Origin: Zhongshania marina
Lineage (GTDB): Bacteria > Pseudomonadota > Gammaproteobacteria > Pseudomonadales > Spongiibacteraceae
DNA length: 64,000 bases
Assembly: GCF_002915595.1 (NCBI RefSeq)
Contig: NZ_PQGG01000042.1
Coordinates: forward strand, 1 to 64,000
Direction: 5' to 3'
Shown: piece by piece, positions 50,909-61,328 of the stretch
Layout of the letters: each line of letters starts with the position of its first letter
Position numbering within the stretch: position 1 is the stretch's first letter
Translations under genes and position numbers: made by a program
The notes under the pieces: model-generated
The model's input: only the letters and a program-made list of their open reading frames with translations
Database searches by the model: none
What the model was told of the DNA's origin: nothing

Positions 50909-50943
50909 GCGATAAGGGCTTTCTTTTAGAAAGCCCTTATCGC
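50909..50943 (+). terminator. Strong hairpin after aceF
   Basis: GCGATAAGGGCTTTC (50909-50923) and GAAAGCCCTTATCGC (50929-50943) form a perfect 15-bp stem with a five-base loop. There is no long T run after it, so it may act as an mRNA 3' stabiliser or Rho-assisted end more than a classical intrinsic terminator. Confidence 0.65.
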
Positions 50944-51056
50944 TAGAATTAAAAATGAACAGAATAAAGCATCGAATATTTCTAATTCTTAGCTCTTGAG
51001 CTTAGTTGATTGAAACCTTAGGCAGTAGAAAATATCTCCACTTTTGAGTCACCATC

Positions 51057-51491
51057 ATGACTAAAGAAAGAACACTAGCTACTTCTAGAATATTGCCATT
51101 CTCACCTAAAGAAATATATGGGGCTTTTGCGTCTGCCGATTTACTATCGACATGGTGGGGACCTGAGGGCTTTTCTAATACTTTCGAAATTTTTGAATTT
51201 ACAGTTGGTGGGCGCTGGAAGTTTGTGATGCATGGCCCCGACGGAAAAAGCTATCTTAATGAAAGCCGCTTTGAGGAGCTTGAGCCAGAAGCCAAAGTTG
51301 TGATTCGTCATGATTGCCCGCCATACTTCCGGCTTACAATTCGGCTAAGGCCTACTAGCAATGGAACGCATTTGACGTGGGAGCAGGTTTTTGACGATGC
51401 CGAAACCGCGCAAGCAGTTAAGCAATTAGTGGGCGCTGCAAATGAGCAGAATATTGATCGCCTGACTCGTGTCTTGAGCGAAAGCTGCTAA
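51057..51491 (+). CDS. SRPBCC (AHSA1-like) domain protein
   Basis: 144 residues with the AHA1/START-like pattern: 'SRILPFSPKEIYGAFASADLLSTWWGPEGFSNTFEIFEF', 'GGRWKFVMHGPDGKSY', 'RFEELEPEAKVVIRH' and 'HLTWEQVFDDAE'. Such domains form a hydrophobic ligand cavity; the ligand here is unknown. Single gene, facing the response-regulator gene. Confidence 0.8.
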   Translation: MTKERTLATSRILPFSPKEIYGAFASADLLSTWWGPEGFSNTFEIFEFTVGGRWKFVMHGPDGKSYLNESRFEELEPEAKVVIRHDCPPYFRLTIRLRPTSNGTHLTWEQVFDDAETAQAVKQLVGAANEQNIDRLTRVLSESC

Positions 51492-51508
51492 TTAAGGAAT
51501 AGCAGCCC

Positions 51509-52156
51509 TTATTCATTCCGACTAATTAGCCCCAGTTCCATCGCCTTCAATGTGGCTTCTGCTCGAGAATTTATTTGCAATTTACGGTAAATATCTTTCA
51601 CGTAGCTCGCCACGGTATGGTGGCTAAGTGATAGTGATTCTGCAGTGCCGCGCACGCTGTAGCCGTGGGCGATGAGGGTGAGTACTTCTTTCTCGCGGGG
51701 TGTAATGTCTGTTTCGGGCGCAATCTTTTGCGGCTGAAAAAAACTCAACATTCGGCGTGCAATACTGGGTGACAGCGGTGGTTGGCCTTCGAGAATGCCT
51801 TTAAGACGGGTGGTGAATACAGCTTCGGTTTCGTCTTTGAGCAAATAGCCTGTTGCTCCGGCCTTGAGTGCGTCAAACAGGTGATTTGAATCGTCGAAGA
51901 TGGTGGTAATGACGCATTGGCAACTTGGGTTAACAACAAAAATATCCTCCATGATGTCTATGCCAGAACCATCTGGTAGGCCAATATCCAATAAGGCTAA
52001 CTGCGGCACCCAGTCGCTAATTGATGATTTGGCGCTGCTAATAGAGTTTGCGGTGCGAATGTCGGCCCCTTCAAAACAGTCAGCGCATACACGGTAGAGC
52101 CAGTCTGCTACGTCAGCTAGGTCTTCAACGATTAGTATATTTTGATAGAGGGTCAA
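51509..52156 (-). CDS. LuxR-type (NarL/FixJ) response regulator
   Basis: 215 residues: receiver domain with phosphoacceptor D57 ('LALLDIGLPDGSG') and K-type end 'GYLLKDE', and a C-terminal LuxR helix-turn-helix 'LTPREKEVLTLIAHGYSVRGTAESLSLSHHTVASYVKDIYRKL' region (broken here by T-P-R-E-K-E-V-L and the H-T-V recognition helix). It is divergent from the histidine kinase gene across 114 bases, so the two form a two-component system of unknown signal. Confidence 0.9.
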   Translation of the reverse strand: MTLYQNILIVEDLADVADWLYRVCADCFEGADIRTANSISSAKSSISDWVPQLALLDIGLPDGSGIDIMEDIFVVNPSCQCVITTIFDDSNHLFDALKAGATGYLLKDETEAVFTTRLKGILEGQPPLSPSIARRMLSFFQPQKIAPETDITPREKEVLTLIAHGYSVRGTAESLSLSHHTVASYVKDIYRKLQINSRAEATLKAMELGLISRNE

Positions 52157-52270
52157 TCCTGCCTCGCCGTCTTTTATCTATATGGATTATAAACAATAAT
52201 AGTGCCTGAATATGTCTACTGCGCACATCCCCTATTCGCGGGTGAGGCGGTAAAAGCAAAAAGAGAAATC

Positions 52271-54364
52271 ATGAATTTACAGCTTCGCCTTGGTCTTGTT
52301 TTAAGCCTACTTGTACTGTTATTAAGCTCCGCATTCTACCTTAGTATTAATTTACCTGAGACCAACGGTTATTTTTATGCCGATGAAGACAGTCTCATCT
52401 ATCAAGAACAAGGCCAAGACGCCATCGCGATTAGCCATTTTATAAGCAGTGCCGGCGACATTGAAGCCGAGTCATTATTGCTCATTCCTGAGCCAGATAT
52501 CATCGAAACCTTTACGGATTTTAACCGCCTGATGTATGCACACAGTATTTTAGGTAAAGAGGCGAAATCAGGGGTGTTGCAATTTATGAGTGCGGAAGGT
52601 GAATCGAATACGGTGTTGATTCGCGACCGGCATATTGCAGATCTGCCCTGGGATTTTTGGTTTCAGTTACTGGTGGCGACCGGGGTTTGCTTAATTGGTG
52701 GCGTGGTGTGGGCCGCGCAACCAAGCAAGGCAACGGGTTTATATGCCTTGACGGGGCTTTGTTTAACGATTGCTATCGTTACCGCCTCTGTTTATAGCAC
52801 GCGCAGTTTTTTAATTGACGGACAATTGTTTCGTTATTTGTCTAATATTAATAGCTCTAACGCAATTTTGTTTTCTTCTGCTTTAGCGTCTCTGCTTTGG
52901 TATTACCCGCAGCGTTTAGGGCGCTTTCCCGCTGTTTATCTTAGCTTTGCTGCGGGTATTGCGGGTGTAATAACGGTTTTCTTTCAGATTGGGTCGGGCG
53001 CATCAGACTCCTATATTTATACCTTGCTGATATATATGGCGGCGATTGTGTTTGCCGCTACCCAATGGTTTTACACCCGCCATAAGCCGCTTGAGCGCGC
53101 TGCACTACTATGGTTTTTGCTGGCGATATTTTTAGGTACGGGTCTCTTTGCCGGTTTTCAGCTTATTCCGGCTGCATTGGGTATGGATTTGCTTCTGCCA
53201 CAGTCGGTTTTGTTTGCGGTTTTTTTGCTGATGTATGCCGGTATTGCGTTGGGGTTGTTGCGCTACCGGCTATTTGATATTGACCGTTGGTGGTTCGAAA
53301 TTTGGAGCTGGCTGCTCGGTGGTATTGCCGTCATTTTGGTTGATTTGGCCTTGGTGTCTATTCCCGCCTTAGGCGAGACCGCGGCCTTGTCCTTGGCCTT
53401 AGCCGCAGTAGGTTGGATATATTTTCCTTTGAGGCAGTGGTTTTGGACACGTTTTGTAAGTGTGCCGACCCGAGATTTGCAAAAGATTTTACACAGCAGT
53501 ATTCCGATGTTTGTCGATATTCGCGATGTGGGTGAGCTGCGTTTGCTTTGGATACGGCTATTAGAAGATATATTTTCGCCTCTCAGTATTTCTCCGCTAG
53601 ACAAAATGCTCGGGCATAGTGAGATTCGAGACGGTGGGCAGGTTTTAGCTGTCAGTGGTGTTTTTAACGAAAATCACTCCATAGAAATGGCGATGCCTGA
53701 GAAGGGGCGGCGTTTATTTAATCGTGGCGATATCGCCATTATTGAATTGTTGCAGGCGCAGTTTAAGGTGGCGATATCTGCAGTTGAGGCGCGGGAAGAG
53801 GGCCGCTTCGCCGAGCGAGATCGTATTCGTCGTGATATTCATGACGATTTAGGCGCGAGGTTGCTCACCTTGCTGCATAGAAGTGCCGACAGCGAGCGCC
53901 CACTGGTTCGTGAAGCAATCAAGGATTTGCGCGCTTTGCTAGAGGCTTTAGATATCCCGCCCCGCAGTCTTTCTCAAATGCTATCCGCATGGAAGTTAGA
54001 GTTTGAAGAGCGCTGTCAAAGCGCTGATGTTGAGCTTAGGTGGCAGCAGCGTGGCGAATATCTGCTAAGTCTGCTCACGCCAGAATCGCAGCATCAATTA
54101 CAGCGCATTGTGCGGGAAGCGGTGTCTAATGCGCTGCGCCATGCGTCGCCGACCTATGTAGCTATTGCCGTTGACTTAAAGGGCGGCCGTTTGAGTATTT
54201 CAATAAAGAATGATGGTTCGGTGACAGAGGGCGGTTCCGCTGGTCGCGGTATGTCAATAATGCGACAGCGCGTGGCAGATTTGCAGGGGCAGCTTAATAT
54301 CAAGATTGACGATGGCTGTTGGGTGATTGACGTGTTGGTGGATATGTCAGAAATTATTGCATAA
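52271..54364 (+). CDS. Membrane sensor histidine kinase (HisKA_3 type)
   Basis: 697 residues from the methionine at 52271, which precedes the first membrane helix and follows AAGAGA; a GTG at 52202 is possible. One N-terminal helix, a periplasmic loop of about 100 residues, then seven or so helices, and a C-terminal kinase with phosphoacceptor H524 ('RRDIHDDLGARLL') and ATPase region ('VREAVSNALRHA', 'GRGMSIMRQR'). Partner of the divergent LuxR-type regulator. The signal is unknown. Confidence 0.88.
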   Translation: MNLQLRLGLVLSLLVLLLSSAFYLSINLPETNGYFYADEDSLIYQEQGQDAIAISHFISSAGDIEAESLLLIPEPDIIETFTDFNRLMYAHSILGKEAKSGVLQFMSAEGESNTVLIRDRHIADLPWDFWFQLLVATGVCLIGGVVWAAQPSKATGLYALTGLCLTIAIVTASVYSTRSFLIDGQLFRYLSNINSSNAILFSSALASLLWYYPQRLGRFPAVYLSFAAGIAGVITVFFQIGSGASDSYIYTLLIYMAAIVFAATQWFYTRHKPLERAALLWFLLAIFLGTGLFAGFQLIPAALGMDLLLPQSVLFAVFLLMYAGIALGLLRYRLFDIDRWWFEIWSWLLGGIAVILVDLALVSIPALGETAALSLALAAVGWIYFPLRQWFWTRFVSVPTRDLQKILHSSIPMFVDIRDVGELRLLWIRLLEDIFSPLSISPLDKMLGHSEIRDGGQVLAVSGVFNENHSIEMAMPEKGRRLFNRGDIAIIELLQAQFKVAISAVEAREEGRFAERDRIRRDIHDDLGARLLTLLHRSADSERPLVREAIKDLRALLEALDIPPRSLSQMLSAWKLEFEERCQSADVELRWQQRGEYLLSLLTPESQHQLQRIVREAVSNALRHASPTYVAIAVDLKGGRLSISIKNDGSVTEGGSAGRGMSIMRQRVADLQGQLNIKIDDGCWVIDVLVDMSEIIA

Positions 54365-54520
54365 AAAAGGGCCTATATTATTCACCGCGCTCTAAAATAG
54401 ATTCAAATCAACAGGTGGCCATAAGGCTTTCCCCTTAGACACTCCGGCATTGTAGGGATCTACTGTGCTCGTCAGTTAAAAGTTAGGTGCTGACCAACTA
54501 TCAAACTGAAGTCTAAGAGA

Positions 54521-54548
54521 TAAAAAAGCCCTGATAAATCAGGGCTTT
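54521..54548 (-). terminator. Terminator of the tRNA-Asn gene
   Basis: On the minus strand AAAGCCCTGAT and ATCAGGGCTTT form an 11-bp stem followed by a run of T residues. It starts six bases beyond the tRNA 3' end. Confidence 0.85.
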
Positions 54549-54553
54549 AGGTT

Positions 54554-54629
54554 TGGCTCCGCCTGCTGGGCTCGAACCAGCGACCCAATGATTAACAGTC
54601 ATTTGCTCTACCAACTGAGCTAAGGCGGA
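54554..54629 (-). tRNA. tRNA-Asn (GTT)
   Basis: Minus-strand 76-mer starting TCCGCC and ending GGCGGA-G-CCA. D arm TTAGCTCAGTTGGTAGAGC, anticodon loop CTGTTAA with GTT, T arm GGTTCGAGCC. The CCA end is encoded. Confidence 0.96.
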
Positions 54630-54819
54630 ACAGCTTTAACAGCTGAGGCCGCGCATATTAAGGATGTTTCTTGGGGTCGTCAACCCCTGATGAAAGAATT
54701 TCTTGTTTTGGTGATTTTATGAGCAATTTCCAAGGTTTAGCGTATTTAAAATAGCTGGGGTTGTTTTGCTGCGAGCTGCTGGCCGCGTTAATATGGGGAT
54801 TTTTGTGGCGGGCAATTTT

Positions 54820-56844
54820 ATGAGTAAACCTTTTCAGGTGGTGTCGAAGTTTGCTCCTGCGGGAGATCAGCCCGCAGCAATTGCCGGTCTAATAGAGGGC
54901 GTAAATGCGGGCTTGCATGCTCAGACCTTATTGGGGGTAACGGGCTCTGGTAAAACATTTACTATCGCTAACGTCGTAGAGGCGCTGCAGCGGCCGACAA
55001 TTGTGATGGCGCCGAATAAAACCTTGGCGGCGCAGCTTTATGGAGAGTTTAAGGAATTTTTTCCGAATAATGCCGTGGAGTATTTTGTTTCCTATTACGA
55101 CTACTATCAGCCTGAAGCCTATGTCCCTGCCTCTGATACGTTTATTGAAAAAGACGCATCTATAAACGATCACATAGAACAAATGCGCTTATCGGCGACT
55201 AAGGCGCTGATGGAGCGCTCTGACGCTATTATTGTGGCGTCGGTATCTGCGATATACGGTTTGGGTGATCCTGAGCAGTATTTCAAAATGATTCTTCATT
55301 TAGTGCGTGGCGAGCGTATTGATCAGCGCAAGCTCTTGCGCCGCTTGGCGGAGTTGCAATACACCCGCAATGATATTGCCTTCCAGCGCGGGACGTACCG
55401 AGTTCGCGGCGACGTAATTGATATCTTTCCGGCGGAGAGTGATAAAAATGCGATCCGTGTTGAGCTATTTGACGATGAGATTGATTCTATTACGGGCTTT
55501 GATCCGCTCACAGGAGAGTCCTATGGCAAGTATCCGCGTATAACGATTTACCCTAAAAGCCATTACGTAACGCCGCGAGAAACCTTATTAAAGGCCGTCG
55601 ATTTTATTGAGGAGGAGTTGGTCGAGCGCTTGGAGCAGCTGCGCAGCAATGAGCTGCTTGTCGAGGCGCAGCGATTAGAGCAGCGTACTCGCTACGATAT
55701 TGAGATGATTCGCGAGCTTGGCTACTGCAACGGCATTGAAAATTACTCACGCTATTTGTCGGGTCGAGAGCCGGGAGAGGCGCCTCCAACGCTGTTTGAT
55801 TACTTACCGGAAGATGCTTTGGTTGTCATCGATGAGTCCCATGTCACCATTCCGCAAATTGGCGCTATGTATAAAGGGGACCGCTCGCGGAAAGAAACCC
55901 TAGTGCAATATGGCTTTCGTCTGCCGTCGGCGCTTGATAATCGGCCGATGAAATTTGATGAGTGGGAGCGCTTGGTGCCGCAAATTATCTTGGTGTCGGC
56001 GACGCCCGGTAATTACGAAGCGGAAACCTCATCCCGTGTCGTTGAGCAAGTGGTAAGGCCCACTGGCCTAATCGATCCTGAAATTGAAGTGCGGCCAGCA
56101 AGTACGCAGGTGGACGATTTGCTTTCGGAAATTGTTTTGCGCACGGCCGTGGGTGATCGGGTGCTTGTAACGACACTAACAAAGCGTATGGCCGAAGATT
56201 TGTCTGAATACCTAGATGAGCATGGTGTAAAGGTGCGATACCTCCATTCAGATATTGACACTGTTGAGCGAGTGGAGATAATCCGCGACCTTCGCCTAGG
56301 TAAGTTTGATGTATTGGTGGGGATTAACCTGCTGCGTGAAGGCTTGGATATGCCGGAAGTTTCTTTGGTTGCTATTTTGGATGCGGATAAAGAGGGGTTT
56401 CTACGTTCAGAGCGTTCATTAATACAGACTATTGGTCGCGCAGCGCGAAACCTAAACGGCAAAGCGATTCTATATGGCGATCGAATTACCGGCTCAATGC
56501 AGCGTGCTATTGATGAAACCGAGCGGCGCAGAAGCAAGCAAATCGCCCATAATTTGAAAAATAATATTACGCCTATCGGTGTTTTAAAATCAGTAGCCGA
56601 TATTCTTGACGCAGGCGCGATACCTGGCTCAAAGAAAAAGCAGCGCGGTGAGCAGCGAAAAGTCGCTGAGCCCTCGGGAGATTATTTGCTGGATGCGGAA
56701 ACAATGTCGAATGCCGAGCTGGCGAAACTGCTGAAAACCCTCGAGCAAGATATGCAGCGGCACGCGAAGAATCTGGAATTTGAGGCGGCTGCGAATGTGA
56801 GGGATAAATTATCTGAGATCAAACAGCGTTTCTTCACGAGCTAA
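54820..56844 (+). CDS. uvrB: Excinuclease ABC subunit B
   Basis: 674 residues from '[18 protein letters not shown]'; earlier in-frame codons do not match the family. Walker A '[10 protein letters not shown]', the beta-hairpin '[12 protein letters not shown]', helicase motifs 'DESHVT' and '[14 protein letters not shown]' with 'QTIGRAARN', and a C-terminal UVR domain. UvrB verifies DNA damage handed over by UvrA and loads UvrC. No LexA-type box is visible upstream. Confidence 0.97.
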   Translation: MSKPFQVVSKFAPAGDQPAAIAGLIEGVNAGLHAQTLLGVTGSGKTFTIANVVEALQRPTIVMAPNKTLAAQLYGEFKEFFPNNAVEYFVSYYDYYQPEAYVPASDTFIEKDASINDHIEQMRLSATKALMERSDAIIVASVSAIYGLGDPEQYFKMILHLVRGERIDQRKLLRRLAELQYTRNDIAFQRGTYRVRGDVIDIFPAESDKNAIRVELFDDEIDSITGFDPLTGESYGKYPRITIYPKSHYVTPRETLLKAVDFIEEELVERLEQLRSNELLVEAQRLEQRTRYDIEMIRELGYCNGIENYSRYLSGREPGEAPPTLFDYLPEDALVVIDESHVTIPQIGAMYKGDRSRKETLVQYGFRLPSALDNRPMKFDEWERLVPQIILVSATPGNYEAETSSRVVEQVVRPTGLIDPEIEVRPASTQVDDLLSEIVLRTAVGDRVLVTTLTKRMAEDLSEYLDEHGVKVRYLHSDIDTVERVEIIRDLRLGKFDVLVGINLLREGLDMPEVSLVAILDADKEGFLRSERSLIQTIGRAARNLNGKAILYGDRITGSMQRAIDETERRRSKQIAHNLKNNITPIGVLKSVADILDAGAIPGSKKKQRGEQRKVAEPSGDYLLDAETMSNAELAKLLKTLEQDMQRHAKNLEFEAAANVRDKLSEIKQRFFTS

Positions 56845-56950
56845 TTTGCAATTTATTAATCTGGCGTAAAACCTTGTGCTGCTGTGGTGGCGTGATTATA
56901 ATGCGCCTCCTTGTAAGGCAAGCGACTCGACGATTGCCAGCACGCTTTGT

Positions 56951-57027
56951 ACGACCGTAGCTCAGTTGGTTAGAGCATCACCTTGACATGGTGGGGGTCG
57001 GTGGTTCGAATCCACTCGGTCGTACCA
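56951..57027 (+). tRNA. tRNA-Val (GAC)
   Basis: 77-mer with acceptor ACGACCG/CGGTCGT, D arm GCTCAGTTGGTTAGAGC, anticodon loop TTGACAT (GAC), T arm GGTTCGAATCC and encoded ACCA. Confidence 0.95.
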
Positions 57028-57391
57028 ATTCCCTTTGAGTTCAAATTGACGTTAGCCTAATTGGGCTTGCTCAAATCTCTCAGTGTTTGGCTTTTCATTC
57101 TTGTCGTATCGTTTGTCCTTAGTGAAAAAACTTGTTTTGCGCTTTGATTTTTCGTTTCGCAAATCAGCGCGGCGTTTTTTCTCTAATGACGTTATACTCG
57201 CACCGAATTATTAATTATCCAGCCTGTATCGGAAAAGGAGCTCCCGACTTGCTTTGTTTGTTTCTGAAGTTGGGGTTGCCTAAATTAAATTTACTCGTGT
57301 TTGTAGGGCTTTTAAAAACGAGCTTACTCGTTTTCTGTGCGCATTTTTCTTAACGACTGCTCTCAGTGCTGCCGAATTTGGTAGCGCAACA
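57028..57391 (+). other. Region ahead of the nuclease gene with a probable displaced N-terminus
   Basis: No independent gene. A TTG codon at 57249-57251, eight bases after GGAG (57237-57240), opens a frame coding for a hydrophobic, signal-like sequence that ends at 57353. It would join the nuclease frame if the T run at 57344-57348 had one more base. Confidence 0.5.
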
Positions 57392-57736
57392 GTGGCTGCT
57401 GTACGCACGATTTATGATGGCGATACTTTTCGGGTGAACATCGATGGTTGGCCCGCGGTGGTTGGTGACAGTATGCCGGTGCGTATAAAGGGCATAGATA
57501 CACCGGAGTTGCGCGGTAAGTGTCAGCGAGAAAAGGAGGCGGCACGGGCGGCCAAGCAGTTTTCGGTGGCACGGCTTAGAGAGGGGAAGCTAATAGAGCT
57601 CAAGGGTATTGAGCGCGATAAATATTTCCGTCTACTGGCCGAGGTATGGGTTGATGGGGTAAGCCTAGGAGAGCAATTAATCCTTGGTGGTTTTGCTGTG
57701 CCCTATGGCGGCGGAACAAAAGTGGATTGGTGTTGA
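57392..57736 (+). CDS. Thermonuclease-family (SNc) endonuclease, probably frameshifted at its N-terminus
   Basis: The core nuclease domain is clear: 'IYDGDTFRVNI', 'VRIKGIDTPELRGKC', 'ERDKYFRLLAEVWVDG' and 'LGEQLILGGFAVPYGGG', matching staphylococcal nuclease-like proteins, though lacking a long C-terminus. In this frame the reading continues upstream through 'FFLTTALSAAEFGSAT', typical of a signal peptide end, but there is no ATG, GTG or TTG before a stop; GTG 57392 is an internal fallback. The likely start is the TTG at 57249 in another frame. A one-base loss in a T run would explain it, as a real mutation or a sequencing error. Confidence 0.65.
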   Translation: MAAVRTIYDGDTFRVNIDGWPAVVGDSMPVRIKGIDTPELRGKCQREKEAARAAKQFSVARLREGKLIELKGIERDKYFRLLAEVWVDGVSLGEQLILGGFAVPYGGGTKVDWC

Positions 57737-57763
57737 TATTGATGATTTTGGTGGGAACAGGCA

Positions 57764-58042
57764 ATGGAATTTGAAGATGCGGCGTCGTGGGATGATAAAT
57801 TTAGCGGCGTGAAGTTCGCCGCTAAAGCTGCTGGTAAGCGTTATATTTTTGCTGTATCTCGGTCGGCGTTAATCGATTTTTTCCAAACAGCGGATACCAA
57901 GGAGCAGGCTTTCTTGAATTTTGAGGAGAACCGGTCGCGCTTTGAGCGTTTAGCAACGCGGCGGGTCGTTGAGGAAAAATTGCCCCATGACGACGGGCCA
58001 ATAGTCATTACCTATTTAATTTGCATCGAATACCAGCTTTAG
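57764..58042 (+). CDS. DUF1488-like small protein
   Basis: 92 residues: 'MEFEDAASWDDKFSGVKFAAKAAGKRYIFAVSRSALIDFF', split by the conserved W and G-K/R-R pattern, then 'NFEENRSRFERLATRRV'. This resembles DUF1488 proteins of unknown function in gammaproteobacteria. It starts 27 bases after the nuclease stop, so the two may share a transcript. Confidence 0.6.
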   Translation: MEFEDAASWDDKFSGVKFAAKAAGKRYIFAVSRSALIDFFQTADTKEQAFLNFEENRSRFERLATRRVVEEKLPHDDGPIVITYLICIEYQL

Positions 58043-58179
58043 TTAGTTTTTGTGGCTTGCCATTACTTGCAGCTCGGCGCTGTAAACTTCATAATGGGCG
58101 GCTTAAATTTCTATAATTTTCAATACACTATTTAACTCACGTGGCCTTTCGTAGGGGTCACCACTGAAAGGAAAATACC

Positions 58180-60105
58180 ATGCCGGTAATTACCCTTCCC
58201 GACGCGAGCCAGCGTGTCTTTGATCATCCTGTTTCTGTTGCCGACGTTGCTATGGATATTGGCCCCGGTTTGGCGAAAGCCGCCTTGGCGGGCCGTGTGA
58301 ACGGCAAGTTGGTTGATACTAGCCATATTATTAATGACGATGTTGAGCTTGGTATTATCACCGAGCGCGATGAAGAGGGCGTTGAGGTTATTCGCCATTC
58401 TACTGCGCACTTATTGGCGATGGCGGTGCAGGATCTATTTCCTGGCGCGCAAGTTACCATTGGCCCAGTAATTGACGACGGTTTCTATTACGACTTTGCT
58501 TATGAGCGCGCCTTCACGCCAGAAGATCTAGAAAAAATTGAAGCCCGCATGACCGAGTTGTCGTCGGAAGACTTGCCTGTATCCCGTGTCGTAATGAGCC
58601 GAGAAGATGCGGTAAAAGCATTTAGTGAATTGGGCGAAGAATACAAAGTCGAAATTATTAAAGACCTGCCTGGCGACGAAGATATTTCTGTCTACAAGCA
58701 GGGCGATTGGATGGATTTGTGCCGTGGCCCTCATGTTCCTAGCACCGGCAAGTTGAATGCCTTTAAGTTGACTAAAGTGGCGGGTGCTTACTGGCGTGGC
58801 GACCAAGCCAATGCCATGTTGCAGCGTATATACGGCACCGCCTGGGGCAATAAGAAAGCACTGAAGGCGTATTTGAATCGCATTGCTGAGGCTGAAAAAC
58901 GCGATCATCGCAAGGTTGGTAAAAAGCTCGACCTCTTCCATATGCAGGAAGAGGCGCCAGGTATGGTGTTTTGGCACCCTAAAGGCTGGAGTGTTTATCA
59001 GGCGATTGAACAATATATGCGCAGTAAGCAGCGCAAACACGATTATCAAGAGATCCGTACGCCGCAGGTCGTGGATATTTCGCTGTGGGAAAAATCGGGT
59101 CACGCGGACAAATTCAGTGATGGCATGTTTACCCTTAGTGCCGACGAGCGTGACTTTGCCGTCAAGCCCATGAACTGCCCCTGCCATGTACAGGTATTTA
59201 ATCAGGGCTTGCGCAGTTATCGCGATTTGCCGCTGCGCTTGGCGGAGTTTGGTTCTTGTCATCGCAATGAGCCCTCGGGCTCGCTACACGGCATTATGCG
59301 GGTGCGCGGCTTTACCCAAGATGATGCCCATATTTTCTGTAGCGAAAAGCAAATTCAGCCAGAGGTGGCTTCGTTTATAGATTTCTTGCATGAAGTATAC
59401 GAAGACTTTGGTTTTAGCGAGGTCATTTATCGTTTGTCTACTCGCCCTGAAAAGCGGGTCGGTAGTGACGAAGATTGGGATCGCGCTGAGCAGGCTTTGG
59501 CCCTCGCCCTTGATAGCAAAGGCCTGCCTTGGGAAATGTTGCCGGGAGAGGGCGCGTTCTACGGGCCTAAGATTGAATTTTCGCTAAAGGATTGTATTGG
59601 CCGCGTATGGCAGTTGGGTACGATTCAGGTCGATTTCTCTATGCCTGGCCGCCTTGGGGCGCAATACGTCGATGAGTCTGGTCAGCGTCAAACCCCGGTC
59701 ATGTTGCACCGCGCAATTTTGGGTTCTTTTGAGCGCTTTATCGGTATTTTGATCGAGCATTACGAAGGCGCATTTCCTGTGTGGCTGGCTCCGGTTCAGG
59801 CTGTAATTTGTAATATTACGGACAAACAAGGTGAATACGTCACTAAAGTGCAAGATTTATTGCGAGATAGTGGCTTTAGAGTCGATGCGGACTTGAGAAA
59901 TGAGAAGATCGGCTTTAAAATCCGCGAGCACACAATTCAGAAGGTTCCGTTCTTGTTTGTCGTAGGTGACAACGAGGTCGAAACGCAGACTGTTTCGGTA
60001 CGTGCACGCAGTGGCGAAGATTTGGGATCGGTATCAATTAATGATCTCAGTAAACTCCTCGCAGATAGCGTAGCTAAACGTAGCCGCGCAAATTCGGAGA
60101 ACTAG
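58180..60105 (+). CDS. thrS: Threonyl-tRNA synthetase
   Basis: 641 residues: N-terminal TGS domain, the editing domain with '[16 protein letters not shown]', class II catalytic core with zinc cysteine in '[10 protein letters not shown]', and the anticodon-binding C-terminus. It begins the translation operon; infC follows at once. The start follows AAAGGAAAA. Confidence 0.97.
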   Translation: MPVITLPDASQRVFDHPVSVADVAMDIGPGLAKAALAGRVNGKLVDTSHIINDDVELGIITERDEEGVEVIRHSTAHLLAMAVQDLFPGAQVTIGPVIDDGFYYDFAYERAFTPEDLEKIEARMTELSSEDLPVSRVVMSREDAVKAFSELGEEYKVEIIKDLPGDEDISVYKQGDWMDLCRGPHVPSTGKLNAFKLTKVAGAYWRGDQANAMLQRIYGTAWGNKKALKAYLNRIAEAEKRDHRKVGKKLDLFHMQEEAPGMVFWHPKGWSVYQAIEQYMRSKQRKHDYQEIRTPQVVDISLWEKSGHADKFSDGMFTLSADERDFAVKPMNCPCHVQVFNQGLRSYRDLPLRLAEFGSCHRNEPSGSLHGIMRVRGFTQDDAHIFCSEKQIQPEVASFIDFLHEVYEDFGFSEVIYRLSTRPEKRVGSDEDWDRAEQALALALDSKGLPWEMLPGEGAFYGPKIEFSLKDCIGRVWQLGTIQVDFSMPGRLGAQYVDESGQRQTPVMLHRAILGSFERFIGILIEHYEGAFPVWLAPVQAVICNITDKQGEYVTKVQDLLRDSGFRVDADLRNEKIGFKIREHTIQKVPFLFVVGDNEVETQTVSVRARSGEDLGSVSINDLSKLLADSVAKRSRANSEN

Positions 60106-60107
60106 CA

Positions 60108-60644
60108 ATTAAACGCGATAACGCAAAAGGGCGCAGCAAACGTGCGCCGATAAACGAAGAAATTGAAGCCAGTGAAGTACGCTTGATTGACGCCGAGGGC
60201 AACCAAGTTGGCGTTGTCCCGCTTGCGGAAGCGCTGAAAGCTGCGCAAGAAGCGACATTGGACTTAGTTCAGATCACTGATTCAGACCCGATAGTCTGTA
60301 AGGTGATGGACTACGGAAAACATGTTTTCGAGGCCAAGAAGCAGCAAGCTGCGGCCCGAAAAAACCAGGTTCGAACCCAGGTTAAGGAAATTAAGTTCCG
60401 CCCAGGTACGGAAGATGGGGACTATCAGGTAAAACTACGCAACCTGACACGTTTCCTTGAACACGGAGACAAGGCTAAGGTAACTCTGCGTTACCGCGGC
60501 CGTGAGATGGCCCACCAGGAATTGGGTATGCAGCTGTTGAAGCGGGTTGAAGAAGACCTCGCTGAATACGGTTCTGTAGAACAATTTCCGAAAATGGAAG
60601 GCCGTCAATTGACTATGGTCATTGCTCCGAAAAAGAAAAAGTAG
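60108..60644 (+). CDS. infC: Translation initiation factor IF-3
   Basis: 178 residues starting at the rare codon ATT (60108-60110), two bases after the thrS stop and seven bases after CGGAGA. The frame encodes '[18 protein letters not shown]' before the first valid ATG/GTG/TTG codon, as expected for complete IF-3. AUU starts are conserved in infC because IF-3 discriminates against them and so limits its own synthesis. C-terminal domain '[19 protein letters not shown]' is intact. Confidence 0.93.
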   Translation: MKRDNAKGRSKRAPINEEIEASEVRLIDAEGNQVGVVPLAEALKAAQEATLDLVQITDSDPIVCKVMDYGKHVFEAKKQQAAARKNQVRTQVKEIKFRPGTEDGDYQVKLRNLTRFLEHGDKAKVTLRYRGREMAHQELGMQLLKRVEEDLAEYGSVEQFPKMEGRQLTMVIAPKKKK

Positions 60645-60700
60645 CGAGCTCCTAGGGCCTACTTGATTTAATTTACATTGAGAATGCGGAGTATCTAACG

Positions 60701-60895
60701 ATGCCAAAACAAAAAGTACACAGCGGGGCGGCAAAACGCTTCAAAAAAACCGGTAGCGGTTATAAGCGTAAAAGCGCTCATAAAAGCCACATCTTGACCA
60801 AGATGACCACCAAACGTAAGCGTCAATTACGTGGTACTAGTGCTGTCCATAAGTCGGACAAAGTTCTAGTAGACCGCATGTTGCGCGCCATCTGA
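60701..60895 (+). CDS. rpmI: 50S ribosomal protein L35
   Basis: 64 residues, highly basic, '[20 protein letters not shown]' at the N-terminus and '[19 protein letters not shown]' at the end. Located between infC and rplT as in most bacteria, where L20 represses the pair by binding leader RNA. Confidence 0.97.
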   Translation: MPKQKVHSGAAKRFKKTGSGYKRKSAHKSHILTKMTTKRKRQLRGTSAVHKSDKVLVDRMLRAI

Positions 60896-60926
60896 TAAAC
60901 GTCATCGAGATTAAGAGGAATATACT

Positions 60927-61283
60927 ATGCCCCGCGTAAAACGTGGTGTGACCGCACACCGTCGTCATAAAAAGATTCTGAAACAAGCCAAAGGTTACTA
61001 CGGCGCTCGTTCACGTATTTATCGTGTTGCGAAACAAGCGGTAATTAAAGCAGGTCAATATGCTTACCGTGACCGCCGTGCTAAGAAACGCGTATTCCGC
61101 GCTTTGTGGATCACTCGTATCAATGCAGGATCACGTGCTAATGGCTTGAGCTATAGCCGTTTGATTGCTGGCTTGAAAAAGGCAGATATTGCTTTAGACC
61201 GTCGCGTACTGGCTGATCTAGCCGTGCATGACAAAGAAGCCTTTGCTGTGATCGTAGAACGCGCGAAATCAGCCTTAGCTTAA
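60927..61283 (+). CDS. rplT: 50S ribosomal protein L20
   Basis: 118 residues with '[20 protein letters not shown]' and '[17 protein letters not shown]'. L20 is an early 50S assembly protein and translational repressor of rpmI-rplT. A GGAATA-type binding site precedes the start. Followed by a terminator-like hairpin before pheS. Confidence 0.97.
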   Translation: MPRVKRGVTAHRRHKKILKQAKGYYGARSRIYRVAKQAVIKAGQYAYRDRRAKKRVFRALWITRINAGSRANGLSYSRLIAGLKKADIALDRRVLADLAVHDKEAFAVIVERAKSALA

Positions 61284-61328
61284 AAAGCGTTTGACCGTTG
61301 CGTGGCGGTCATTGTGCTTAGTTTTACT

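Noticed and set aside
50909-50943. Classical intrinsic terminator after aceF
   Set aside because: The stem is perfect but lacks a T run on the plus strand, so I kept it as a strong hairpin with reduced confidence.
54630-54819. LexA (SOS) box before uvrB
   Set aside because: No CTGT-N8-ACAG type palindrome is present in the upstream region.
57132-57353. Independent 73-residue gene before the nuclease
   Set aside because: Only its last part, from the TTG at 57249, has a binding site, and that part reads as the displaced signal peptide of the nuclease.
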